64,000 bases of DNA from Cohnella fermenti. GTDB lineage: Bacteria; Bacillota; Bacilli; Paenibacillales; Paenibacillaceae. The DNA is taken from NCBI RefSeq assembly GCF_004801405.1, contig NZ_SSOB01000033.1, positions 1-64,000 of the forward strand, read 5' to 3'. Of the stretch, positions 51,782-60,900 are shown in pieces. Both the position numbers and the translations under genes were made by a program. Positions within the stretch are counted from its first letter, which is position 1; each line of letters starts with the position of its first letter. The notes under the pieces are model-generated. The model did not search any database. It worked only from the letters and a program-made list of their open reading frames with translations, and was not told the DNA's origin.

Positions 51782-53632
51782 ATGGACAACATCAGACAGC
51801 TTGACAGCATTAGCCAGCCTGGAAACATCATCCAGCCCGGCAACAAGAGACAGCGCAAAATCAAAGCATCGGTCAGCCTGCTGACGGCGGCTGCGATGCT
51901 GACGCTCGCCGGCTGCGGCGGCAACGGCAACGGCGCGGCTTCGCCGTCGGCATCGGGAGGCGCTTCTTCGCCTGCGGCTTCCGGGGCCGAAGCCTCCGCT
52001 TCGGCTTCGCCGAGCGAGACGCCGAGCGGCCCGCCGGTCGAGATCACGATGTCGGCTCCGGCGTTCGAGAAGAGCTTCCCGGCCGGCTTCCAGGACGACC
52101 CGGTCATGAAGGAGATCGAGAAGCGGCTCAATATCAAGGTGAACATCACTCCGGGCAACGCCGTTGGCGATATCAGCGCCAAGTTCGCAGCCCAGCTCGC
52201 AAGCGGCGACCTGCCGGACATCGCGTTCGTGCCGACGCCGGATCTGCTGCCGAAGGTCGTCTCCGCCGGCGCGGCGCTGACGCTCGACGACCTGCTGGAC
52301 GAATTCGCGCCGGACATCGTAAGCAATACGCCGCAGCGGATCGACTATTCCCGCAAGTTCCTGAGCAAGGATGTGAACGGCAGCACCGACAACAAGGTTC
52401 GCTTCATCAATCTGGTCGGCGACTATGCGGACGATCCGCTGCAGGCGCAGGTGGCTCCGTATCTCCGCTACGACCTGTGGAAGCAGCTCGGCTACCCGAA
52501 GCTCGAATCGCTCGACGATTACTTGAACGTGCTGGCCCAGATGCAGCAGTTGGAGCCGAAGAACGCGAACGGCGAGAAGAACTACGGCGTCTCCGCTTGG
52601 TTCGGCGATTCGCCCGGCTGGGCGCAATGGTCGCTTGACGTGCCGTTCTCGATGTTCAAGGGCGTCTCCAACAACATGATCTACGATCTCGATATGGTCA
52701 CTTACGAGGTCATGCCGCGTCTGACCGACCCGAATTCGACGTTCTTCGAAGGGGTTGAATTCTACCGCAAGGCGAACAAGATGGGGCTGCTCGATCCCGA
52801 CGCCTTCACGATGAAGTTCGCGGACTTCCTGAACAAGGTGTCGGCGAACCGTATCTTCCTCGGCTGGTCGCCTTGGTCGGTCGATAACGGCAACGTCGAG
52901 TTCACGAAGGAAGGCCAGACAGACAAGGGCTACTTCCAGATGCCCGCGCCGAACGATCTCGATCAATACATGCTGTCGTTCGACCAGCCGCAGGGCGGCT
53001 CCACGTTCTTCATTCCGAAGAACTCGAAGCATCCGAAGGAGGCGCTGGAGCTGCTGAACTTCCTCATCTCCTACGAGGGCGCCGAGCTTATCTTCAACGG
53101 CGTCAAGGGCGAGACATGGGACGAGGTCGACGGCCAGCCGCAGCTCAAGGCGGAGACGATCGAAGGGCTGAAGAGCGATCCGGACTACAGGCTGAAGACG
53201 GGCGTGTACAAGTATCACAATATCTCCGGCCGCGGCTTGTCGGCGGTCGATCCGAAGTATGACACTCCGGTCTACTTCAGCTACTTGCCGGATGTCGTCA
53301 AGGAGCGTCTGACTCCGCTGCAGAAGGAAGGGGCCGAGCACTTCGGCGTCGAGCTGCCGGGCGATCTGTATACGAAGCAGAAGAAGTACACGTCGTACGA
53401 CACGTCGATCGTCGCCAGCCTCCCGGCGATGCCGAACGACCTGACCGCAACGCTGACGAAGATTACGACTTACGTCCAGACGAATCAGATCAAGCTTATC
53501 ATCAACAAGGACGACGCCGAGTATGAAGCCGCGAAGGCGAAGTTCATCAAGGATGTGCAGGATCTCGGCGCCGACAAGCTGCTCGACTGGTACAAGACGG
53601 AGATCGGCGCAATCGTAGCCGAACGCGGATAA
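51782..53632 (+). CDS. Extracellular solute-binding lipoprotein of a sugar ABC importer
   Basis: 616 residues. The lipobox LAGC places the lipid Cys at 45. The signal peptide has an unusually long, polar N-terminal region (about 28 residues before the hydrophobic core), perhaps an extended start; no later ATG lies before the core. After an Ala/Ser/Pro linker the mature domain (VEITMSAPAFEKSFPAGFQ..., GWSPWSVDNGNVEF, FDQPQGGSTFFIPKNSKHP) fits the large LplA/YtcQ class. GAGGGG precedes ATG 51782. Its stop overlaps the GH95 start by one base, so the glycosidase is translationally coupled to the receptor. Confidence 0.88.
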   Translation: MDNIRQLDSISQPGNIIQPGNKRQRKIKASVSLLTAAAMLTLAGCGGNGNGAASPSASGGASSPAASGAEASASASPSETPSGPPVEITMSAPAFEKSFPAGFQDDPVMKEIEKRLNIKVNITPGNAVGDISAKFAAQLASGDLPDIAFVPTPDLLPKVVSAGAALTLDDLLDEFAPDIVSNTPQRIDYSRKFLSKDVNGSTDNKVRFINLVGDYADDPLQAQVAPYLRYDLWKQLGYPKLESLDDYLNVLAQMQQLEPKNANGEKNYGVSAWFGDSPGWAQWSLDVPFSMFKGVSNNMIYDLDMVTYEVMPRLTDPNSTFFEGVEFYRKANKMGLLDPDAFTMKFADFLNKVSANRIFLGWSPWSVDNGNVEFTKEGQTDKGYFQMPAPNDLDQYMLSFDQPQGGSTFFIPKNSKHPKEALELLNFLISYEGAELIFNGVKGETWDEVDGQPQLKAETIEGLKSDPDYRLKTGVYKYHNISGRGLSAVDPKYDTPVYFSYLPDVVKERLTPLQKEGAEHFGVELPGDLYTKQKKYTSYDTSIVASLPAMPNDLTATLTKITTYVQTNQIKLIINKDDAEYEAAKAKFIKDVQDLGADKLLDWYKTEIGAIVAERG

Positions 53633-56034
53633 TGCGGAACAGGCTGATCTTGAATTACCCGGCCTCTATCTGGTCGGCACGCTGGAAGGACGCGCTGCCG
53701 GCCGGCAACGGCTCGATCGGCGCGGCCGTCTACGGCGGCTGCTGCGAGGAGACCGTCATGCTGACGCACGAGAATCTGTGGTGGCAGGGAACGGACGACC
53801 CGGTGCCCGACGTCAGCGGCAGGCTGCCCGAGGTGCGGCGTCTGCTGGCGGAGCGGCGGGCGCCGGAAGCAGACAAGGTGCTGGCGGACGCTCTTAAGGA
53901 GCGGGGCTACAACCCGCGCGTCGCCTGTCCGCTGCCGCTCGGCGACCTGAAGTGGATCGTGCGGGCGGAGCGCGCATTCGCCGACTACAGCCGCACGCTC
54001 GATATGGAGACGGGGCTGGTGACGGTTGCCTGGGCGGATGGCGATACGCGGCTGAAGCGGGAGCTGTTCGTCTCGCGGGCGGACGACGCCGTCGTCTGTC
54101 GGCTGACGGCGGACGGTCCGCTGCGGCTTGGCGGAGTTGTCTGGCTCGACCTGCACGATATCGCCGACGCACGGATGCCGTTCGGCGGCGTGTCGGCGCT
54201 GCCGACGGACGCGGAGAGCTTCGGCGAAGGCGCGTTCGTCTACTACGCCGCGCGCAAGGACGACGGCACCGACTTCGGCGCGGTCGCTCTGGTTAGGGCG
54301 GAGGGCGGCGAGCTGTCGCCGCGCGAGAAGGGGCTCGCCTACGAGGGCGCTGCCTCGATCCAAGTCGTTGCGAAGGTGTTCTACGACGGCGATCGGAGTG
54401 AAGCGTGGCCGCGGCTTGCGGCCGAGCTTGCCGACGAAGCGTCGGCGCAGCTTGGGTTCTCGGCGCTGCTGGAGAGGCACGCCGCGCTGCATGCGCCGAT
54501 CTTCAACCGCATGACGCTCGACCTTCATGCGGACGAAGCGGAGCGCAGCCTGTCCAACGAAGAGCTGCTGCTGCGCGCCTACAAGGGGCAGGCGCCTGTC
54601 GCCATGCTCGAGAAGATGTGGGCGTACGGCCGCTATCTGCTGGTCTCCAGCTCGCGCGAGGGCGGCAATCCGTCGCCGCTGATGGGGCTGTGGAGCGGCG
54701 AGTACACCGGGTTCTGGGCGTTCAACATGATCAACGAGAACCTGCAGATGAATTACTGGCAGGCGCTGTCCGGCAACATGCCGGAGACGCTGCTCGCCGT
54801 GTTCGACTACTTCGAGCGGCTGCTGGACGACTTCCGCGAGAACGCCGCCAGGCTGTACGGATGCCGCGGCATCTACATTCCGGCTCCGACATCGCCGCAG
54901 AGCGGCCGGATCGGCATTATTTACCCCCATATCATCCACTGGACGGGCGGGGCGGGCTGGATCGCGCAGCATTATTACGATTATTACTTGCATACGGGCG
55001 ATATCAGCTTCCTGCGCGAACGGGCGCTGCCCTTCCTCATGGAGACGGCGACGTTCTATCGGGACTTCTTCACGATCGGAGAGGACGGCTTCTATGTCAG
55101 CTCGCCTTCGAATTCGCCGGAGAACACGCCGGGCAATTACTGGTCGAAGCTCGCCACCGGCTGCGAGGAGACAACGATGGAGACGACGATCAATGCGACG
55201 ATGGACTTCGCCATCGCGAAGGAGGTCCTCACGCATCTGGCGGAGGGCATGCGCATCGCGGGAGGATACGACGAAGCCGAGATCGCCGGCTGGGAGGCGA
55301 TGCTCGCCCGCATTCCGCCGTACCAGATCAATGCGGACGGGGCCGTGCGCGAGTGGATGCACCCCGACTTCGACGACAACTACGAGCACCGGCATCAGTC
55401 GCATGTCTACCCGCTGTTCCCCGGCACGGAGGTGACGAAGGAGCGCGAGCCGGCGCTGTTCGAGGCGTTCGTGACGGCGATCCGCAAGCGGCTCGTCATC
55501 GGGCTCAAGCAGCAGTCCGGCTGGTCGCTCGCCCACATGGCGAACAGCTACGCCCGAACGGGCGAAGGCGATCTGGCGCTCGAGAGCCTCGATATTCTTG
55601 CCCGCTCGTGCGTGCTGAGCAACTTCTTCACCGTGCACAACGACTGGCGCGGCATGGGCATCGGCGTCGATCTGGAATGGGCGCCGTTCCAGATCGATGC
55701 GAACATGGGCTGGACGGCGGCGCTGCAGGAGATGCTGCTGTTCGGCGTGCCGGGCCGGCTGTCGCTGCTGCCCGCACTGCCGACGCGGCTGTCGCGCGGA
55801 GCGGCCGGACCGCTGCTGGCGCGCGGCGCCATCGAGGCGAGCCTCGAATGGGACGCGGAGGCGGGGCGGCTTCGTGCGAAGTTGACGGCGAAGGCGGCGG
55901 ACGCGGACGTTGCGGTAACGGTGCCGGCCCGCTTCGTTCCGGCGGGAGCGCCGACGGAGTACCGGATAACGCTGCAGCGCGGACAGCCGATAACGCTTGC
56001 TTTTACAGCTTCGGAAGGAGTGTTGGCGGAATGA
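53632..56034 (+). CDS. Cytosolic GH95-family glycosidase
   Basis: 800 residues with no signal peptide. The fold runs from an N-terminal beta domain (WKDALPAGNGSIGAAVYGG) to the helical barrel. Conserved sites are N368/N370 (NENLQMNYW), E497 (SNSPENTP), H in EHRHQSH and D689 (FQIDANMG). The set matches the GH95 catalytic residues in the exoenzyme at 40012, but the sequence differs widely (NEN for NIN, ANM for GNF). GH95 members cleave alpha-1,2-L-fucosyl or alpha-L-galactosyl linkages. Cytosolic location after an importer implies that it acts on an intact imported oligosaccharide. The start ATG overlaps the binding-protein stop. Codon use is very GC-rich. Confidence 0.88.
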   Translation: MRNRLILNYPASIWSARWKDALPAGNGSIGAAVYGGCCEETVMLTHENLWWQGTDDPVPDVSGRLPEVRRLLAERRAPEADKVLADALKERGYNPRVACPLPLGDLKWIVRAERAFADYSRTLDMETGLVTVAWADGDTRLKRELFVSRADDAVVCRLTADGPLRLGGVVWLDLHDIADARMPFGGVSALPTDAESFGEGAFVYYAARKDDGTDFGAVALVRAEGGELSPREKGLAYEGAASIQVVAKVFYDGDRSEAWPRLAAELADEASAQLGFSALLERHAALHAPIFNRMTLDLHADEAERSLSNEELLLRAYKGQAPVAMLEKMWAYGRYLLVSSSREGGNPSPLMGLWSGEYTGFWAFNMINENLQMNYWQALSGNMPETLLAVFDYFERLLDDFRENAARLYGCRGIYIPAPTSPQSGRIGIIYPHIIHWTGGAGWIAQHYYDYYLHTGDISFLRERALPFLMETATFYRDFFTIGEDGFYVSSPSNSPENTPGNYWSKLATGCEETTMETTINATMDFAIAKEVLTHLAEGMRIAGGYDEAEIAGWEAMLARIPPYQINADGAVREWMHPDFDDNYEHRHQSHVYPLFPGTEVTKEREPALFEAFVTAIRKRLVIGLKQQSGWSLAHMANSYARTGEGDLALESLDILARSCVLSNFFTVHNDWRGMGIGVDLEWAPFQIDANMGWTAALQEMLLFGVPGRLSLLPALPTRLSRGAAGPLLARGAIEASLEWDAEAGRLRAKLTAKAADADVAVTVPARFVPAGAPTEYRITLQRGQPITLAFTASEGVLAE

Positions 56035-57137
56035 ACGGGTTCAACGGATTGGGGATGCACCCCGGCAATCTGTGGCGGCTGTCGGACGCCCGGACGCGCA
56101 GCATCAGCGCGGAGAATCCGACGGGAGAGAAGGGCGGCGGGGCGAGGAGCGAAGCGCACCCGAACAGCCCGGCGAGAGAGCTTGGGAAGGGGTGGAAGTG
56201 CAGTCCGTGCGTCATGGCGGAGCCCGGGACGACGCTGACGATCGCGGACATCGAGGGGCCGGGCGCGATCCAGAGCATGTGGTTCGCCGGCTATGTCGGG
56301 CGCGACTTCATTCTTCGCATCTATTGGGACGACCAAGAGACGCCGTCGGTGGAGACGCCGCTGCCGGACTTCTTCGGCCTGCCGTGGGTGACGGGCGACA
56401 TGTTCGCGACGAAGGGGCCGTACGTGCATCTGAATTCGCTTATGGTCGCGGTCAATCCGAACAAGGCGCTCAACTGCTTCTGGGAGATGCCGTTCCGCGG
56501 ACGCTGCCGGATCACGATCGAGAACCGGATGCCCGTCGGGAGCGCGTCGCAGATGTGTTTTTACCAGATCAACTACACCTTGACCGACGTGCCGGACGAC
56601 GCGGCGTACTTCCACGCGCAATACCGCCGTACGAATCCGGTTCCCTGCAAGGTGCCGTATACGATACTCGACGGCGTGCGCGGCCGGGGCCAGTACGTCG
56701 GCACGTCGATGGGCTGGGGAATCAATAACAGCGGCTGGTGGGGCGAAGGCGAGATCAAATTCTACCTCGACGGCGACGGCGAATACCCGACCATCTGCGG
56801 GACCGGCACCGAGGACTACTTCGGCGGCGCCTTCAACTGGGAGGTGGACGGCAGCTACCGCGAGTATTCGACCGCGTATGCGGGCATGCACCAGGTGCTG
56901 CGGCCGGACGGGCTGTACCAGTCGCAGCACCGCCATGCGATGTACCGCTGGCACGTCGTCGATCCGATCCGCTTCGAGTCGGATCTGACGGTGACGATTC
57001 AGGCGCTCGGCTGGCGGGGCGAGGGGCGGTACTACCCCGGGCAGCACGACATCTGCTCGGTGGCGTACTGGTATCAGACGCTGCCCGCCGCGCCGTTCCC
57101 GCCGCTGCCCGGGCGAGACGAGCTTGAAGTCGTGTAG
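56031..57137 (+). CDS. GH172-like (DUF2961) glycosidase
   Basis: 368 residues. The motif series GAIQSMWFAGYVGRDFILRIYWD, GEGEIKFYLDGDGEYPTICG and TGTEDYFGGAFNW is that of DUF2961, the family defined as GH172. Candidate catalytic glutamates are E241 and E261, about 20 residues apart as in characterised members. Known GH172 enzymes act on fructofuranose or arabinofuranose linkages. The ATG overlaps the GH95 stop (ATGA), so this is the true start; a much longer open frame from 54405 is only a second frame of the GH95 gene. No signal peptide. Co-translation with GH95 suggests joint breakdown of a branched oligosaccharide. Confidence 0.85.
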   Translation: MNGFNGLGMHPGNLWRLSDARTRSISAENPTGEKGGGARSEAHPNSPARELGKGWKCSPCVMAEPGTTLTIADIEGPGAIQSMWFAGYVGRDFILRIYWDDQETPSVETPLPDFFGLPWVTGDMFATKGPYVHLNSLMVAVNPNKALNCFWEMPFRGRCRITIENRMPVGSASQMCFYQINYTLTDVPDDAAYFHAQYRRTNPVPCKVPYTILDGVRGRGQYVGTSMGWGINNSGWWGEGEIKFYLDGDGEYPTICGTGTEDYFGGAFNWEVDGSYREYSTAYAGMHQVLRPDGLYQSQHRHAMYRWHVVDPIRFESDLTVTIQALGWRGEGRYYPGQHDICSVAYWYQTLPAAPFPPLPGRDELEVV

Positions 57138-57167
57138 CGCGGGCACGGAGACGGCGGGCGGACGGGC

Positions 57168-57216
57168 GCGGAAGGAATTCAAGGAATTCGTTCGAGAACG
57201 GAGGAATTCCTTCCGC
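57168..57216. other. Inverted repeat after the GH172-like gene
   Basis: GCGGAAGGAATTC (57168-57180) is a perfect 13-bp inverted repeat of GAATTCCTTCCGC (57204-57216) with a 23-base loop. It lies 30 bases after the operon's last stop. No T-run follows. It probably ends or protects the transcript. Confidence 0.55.
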
Positions 57217-57353
57217 CGGCCGTTCCGCGAGGCTGGCCGGGGACGGGGTCCGGCGAATGGAGCTCTTGCATAGCTCGCCAACGGCTGCAGCAAGTCGGGG
57301 CAAGGATCGGGCGCATGGATCGGCTAAAGAAAAGCGACGATTTTACCCTAATG

Positions 57354-57408
57354 AGAAAGCGCTTACAAAGTTAGGGGGACATCCATTAAAAAGAGTTATT
57401 TAAAGTTG
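57354..57408 (+). promoter_or_regulatory. cre-like site and relic gene start
   Basis: AGAAAGCGCTTACA (57354-57367) fits the CcpA cre consensus at all fixed positions but the first. A ribosome-site-like AGGGGG (57373-57378) and then ATTAAAAAGAGTTATTT follow. If ATT (57385) were ATG, this would be a typical MKKSYLKL signal-peptide start, but after about ten codons the frame enters the tandem repeats. It resembles the decayed start of a secreted or binding-protein gene. Confidence 0.45.
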
Positions 57409-57480
57409 AACCGGGGAACGCAACGAGCTCACTCGTTTCGATGCTCCACGCAATGTGGACGCGTTTTGGAAGTGGGCTGC

Positions 57481-57825
57481 GAAATAAAGTCGAAAATTCA
57501 TGCTTATTCGCTCGTTTTGGACGCGGGTCGCGGAATGAAGTCGAAAATTCATGCTTATTCGCTCGTTTTGGGACGCGGGCCGCGAAATGAAGTCGAAAAT
57601 TCATGCTTATTCGCTCGTTTTGGACGCAGGCTGCGAAATAAAGTCGAAAATTCATGCTTATTCGCTCGTTTTGGACGCGAGCTGCGAAATAAAGTCGAAA
57701 ATTCATGCTTATTCGCTCGTTTTGGACGCGGGGGCTGCGAAATGAAGTCGAAAATTCATGCTTATTCGCTCGTTTTGGGACGCGGGCCGCGAAATGAAGT
57801 CGAAAATTCATGCTTATTCGCTCGA
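57481..57825 (+). repeat. Seven-copy tandem array, 51-53-bp unit
   Basis: The unit core AAGTCGAAAATTCATGCTTA followed by TTCGCTCG starts at 57487, 57538, 57590, 57641, 57692, 57745 and 57797 (steps 51, 52, 51, 51, 53, 52). The joining segment varies (TTTTGGACGCGGGCTGCGAAAT with changes). There are no unique spacers, so it is not a CRISPR. Frames opened on both strands (57406-57894 plus, 57386-57946 minus) only translate the repeat and are not called as genes. Apart from the inverted repeat and relic start described separately, I see nothing else in the 843-base gap except a likely ribosome site at 57968 for the next gene. Confidence 0.9.
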
Positions 57826-57980
57826 TCTGGCCGGCGGGTCTGGAGCTTCCGGTCTGCCATAGAGCTTTCGGTCCGCAGTTGTATACGGTTTTAACTTGCA
57901 GGGTTAAATTCATTCGTTCAGCCTTGTTTAACACAAAAAAATCCATGGTTTATACAGGAACGAATACGGAGGGATTACTC

Positions 57981-60900
57981 ATGAAGTTGCGAAGACGCGC
58001 GGGCATCGGCTCGCTGCTGTTTGTGCTGCTGGCTGTCCAATGGCTGGCCGTGCTGCCTGCCGCTTCCGCTGCGCCGCTGCCGGCACCGGTCAATGTGCTG
58101 CTCGGCGGCTCGGCCAGCGCCAACGCTCCGGGCAGCGTGCCCGGCTCGATCGTCGACGGCGATACGTCGACTTATCTGAACACGTACGACGGCACGCATC
58201 AAGACGAGGCGTGGTATGCGGTGACGCTCGAGCAGCCCGCGCATATCGACAAGGTCGTCTACGCCCACGGACATGCCTACGTGGATGGGGGCTGGTTCGA
58301 CACGTCGGCCGGAGGCAAGCCGATCGTTCAGATTCAGACGGAGCCGGGCGGCGCCTGGATCGACGCGGGGGCGCTGGGCGATTACCCGGATACGAGCGCG
58401 GCGAGCGACGGCGGGCTGACCGACGGCCAGAAGTTCGCGCTGGCGATCGAGCCCGTCGATGTATACGGTGTTCGGGTGATCGGCAAGCCGGTATTCTTCG
58501 GCTCGGCGGCGGAGCTGGAGGCGTTCGATACGGCGAGCGTCGTCGATCCGAACTTGCTGGCGAAGGGCTCGCCGTCGAATTCGCTCGGGCTCGGCGGAGG
58601 GAACGTCTACCTGGACAGCGATCCGGCGACGACGCTGACGCTGAACGACGGCACGATGCGGGAAGAGGACTGGTACGCCGTCACGCTGAACGAGCCGCAG
58701 ACGATTAACAATGTTGTGCTGACGCAAGGTGCGATCACGGCGGACGGCGGCTGGTTCGATACGTCGGGCAGCTTGCCGCGTATCCAGATTCGGACCGCGG
58801 CGGACGGCGTCTGGACGGACGCGGCGCTGCTGGCGCGTTATCCGGCGACGACGTCTGCGAGCGCGGGAACGCTTGAGGCGGGCGCAAGGTTCGAGGCCGT
58901 CTTCGATCCGGTCGCCGTCTACGGCGTTCGCGTCATCGGCCGGCCTGCCGCGCCCGGCGGCGGATCGTCCGCATCGAGTCTGGCGGACTTGCAGGCGTAC
59001 AACGACCCGCTGGCGGCCGAAGCCAACGTGCTGCGCCGCGGAACGGCGAGTTATTCGCGGGCGGGCAATGCGCCGGGCTCCTTCAATGACGGCGATGTGT
59101 CCACCGTGCGCAACAGTTGGAACGGCCAGGTCGAGACGACCGACTGGTATGCGGTCGATCTCGACGTGCCGCAGCTAATCAATCAGATCGTATTCGTCCA
59201 TGGGGTCACCTCGCCGGACGGCGGCTGGTTCAATACGGCGGACGGAGGCAAGCCGGTCGTTCAGGCGAGACTCGCCGCAGGCGGGGATTGGACCGATCTT
59301 GCGACAGTGGACGATTACCCGGACACGACGGATGGAGACAACGGCGGTCTTGCCGCCGGACGCAGCTTCACGCTGTCGGTGCCGGCGACGGAAGTGTATG
59401 GCGTGCGGATCGTCGGCCGACCGGCCCACTATCCGGGCACTTCGTTCTCCTTCTCGAGCATCGCCGAGCTGCAGGCGTTCTACGCGCTGCCGGAGCGGGA
59501 GTACGAGCCGCTGAACGGGCCGCTCGCGGATGCGAGCGGCTGGACGCCGGCAGGAGGAGCGATGGCGCCGGCGAACGGCGGTCTGGCGCTGGCGGCGGGT
59601 CAATCGGCGAGCTATGCCGGCAAGGATTATTGGAGTGCGGCGTTCCACCTGAAGCTGAAGGCGGAGCAGCCCGGAGGCGGGGGAGACGCGCCTTCGCTGA
59701 CGATGCGCGGCACGGATGCCGGTGACGGTTACCGGCTGTCGCTGGGAGCTGACGAGTGGACGCTGCTCAAGACGAGGGACGGCGCAGCGACGACGCTGGG
59801 GGCGGTTGCGACGGCCGATCTGCCCGGTTATGCGCCTGTCGGGTGGACCGATGTGCTGCTGGCCGGCTACGAGGAGCGCGACGGCGTGCGGCTGCAGGTA
59901 ACGGTCGGCGGCGAGACGCTGCTGAGCGTGCTCGACGCGATCGATCCGCTGCGCGACTCCGGCCGCTTCGGCGCCGCTGCGGGAGACGGAGCGCTGACGC
60001 TTGCGGGAATCGATGCCGGAACGCCTGTCAACGCGGCTCTGACCGATTCGGCGAACTGGATCGGCCTCGGCGCGATGGCGGACGGCGGGGACGGAAGCAC
60101 GATTTTCTCCGGCGGCTACAAGATGTACAAGGGTCAGCAGTTCGGCAGCGAATACCTCGACTTCACGATGCGCTATACGTTCACCGGACCGGACTGGCCC
60201 GGCATCGTGCTGCGCGGCAGCGACCCGGCGAAGACGATCTTCGACGGCGGTTCGGCGTACTTCATCGACGTGAACGCGAACGTGTGGGAAGTGCAGAAGT
60301 GGACGGACGGCAATCGGCATATGCTTATCGGCGCGTATCCGGGGCAGACGCCGCCGTTCGGCACGCTGGCGAACAAGCTGTTCCGCTCCGGCACCGAGCA
60401 CACGATCCGCGTCGGCGCATTCGACGTGGAGGGCGGCGTGCGGCTCGTCCTGTGGGTGGATGGGCAGAAGGCGTTCGACATCGTCGACACCGATGCGCCG
60501 CTCGCGGGCTCCGGCTACTTCGGCGTCTATGCCTACAGCGGTCCGGTGGAGATCGGCGGCATCGGCTGGGAGCCGGACGACGCGCCGAACGCGTACAACG
60601 ATATCACGCAGTTCGATGTTGCGCAGAAGATCGCGCCCGTCGCGATCGACCGGACGACCCGTACGGTGTCGGCCGTCGTTGCGGACGGCACCGATCTGGC
60701 GCAGCTCGATGTGTCCATGACGTTGTCGCGCGGTGCATCGATCAGCCCCGACCCTTCATCGGTGCGAGATTACCGCGAGCCCGTCGTCTTCACCGTGACG
60801 GCGGAGAATGGTGCGGCCCAGAGCTGGACGGTGGACATCAAGTCGGAGTTCGACGGTCAATCCGACTTTGTCGACATCGCGGGCCATCCGGCGAAGCGGG

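Noticed and set aside
53485..55638. 717-aa minus-strand open frame
   Set aside because: It is antisense to the solute-binding and GH95 genes and very Arg-rich, a typical shadow of GC-rich third positions.
54405..57137. A single 910-aa open frame
   Set aside because: Its first half is another frame of the GH95 gene. The GH172-like protein starts at 56031, where the ATG overlaps the GH95 stop.
57481..57825. CRISPR array
   Set aside because: Neighbouring units are similar along their whole length, there are no unique spacers, and no cas genes are nearby.
57386..57946. Open frames on both strands across the tandem repeats (186 aa minus, 162 aa plus)
   Set aside because: They only translate the 51-53-bp unit, have no supported ribosome site, and open frames on both strands are a by-product of a period that is nearly a multiple of three.
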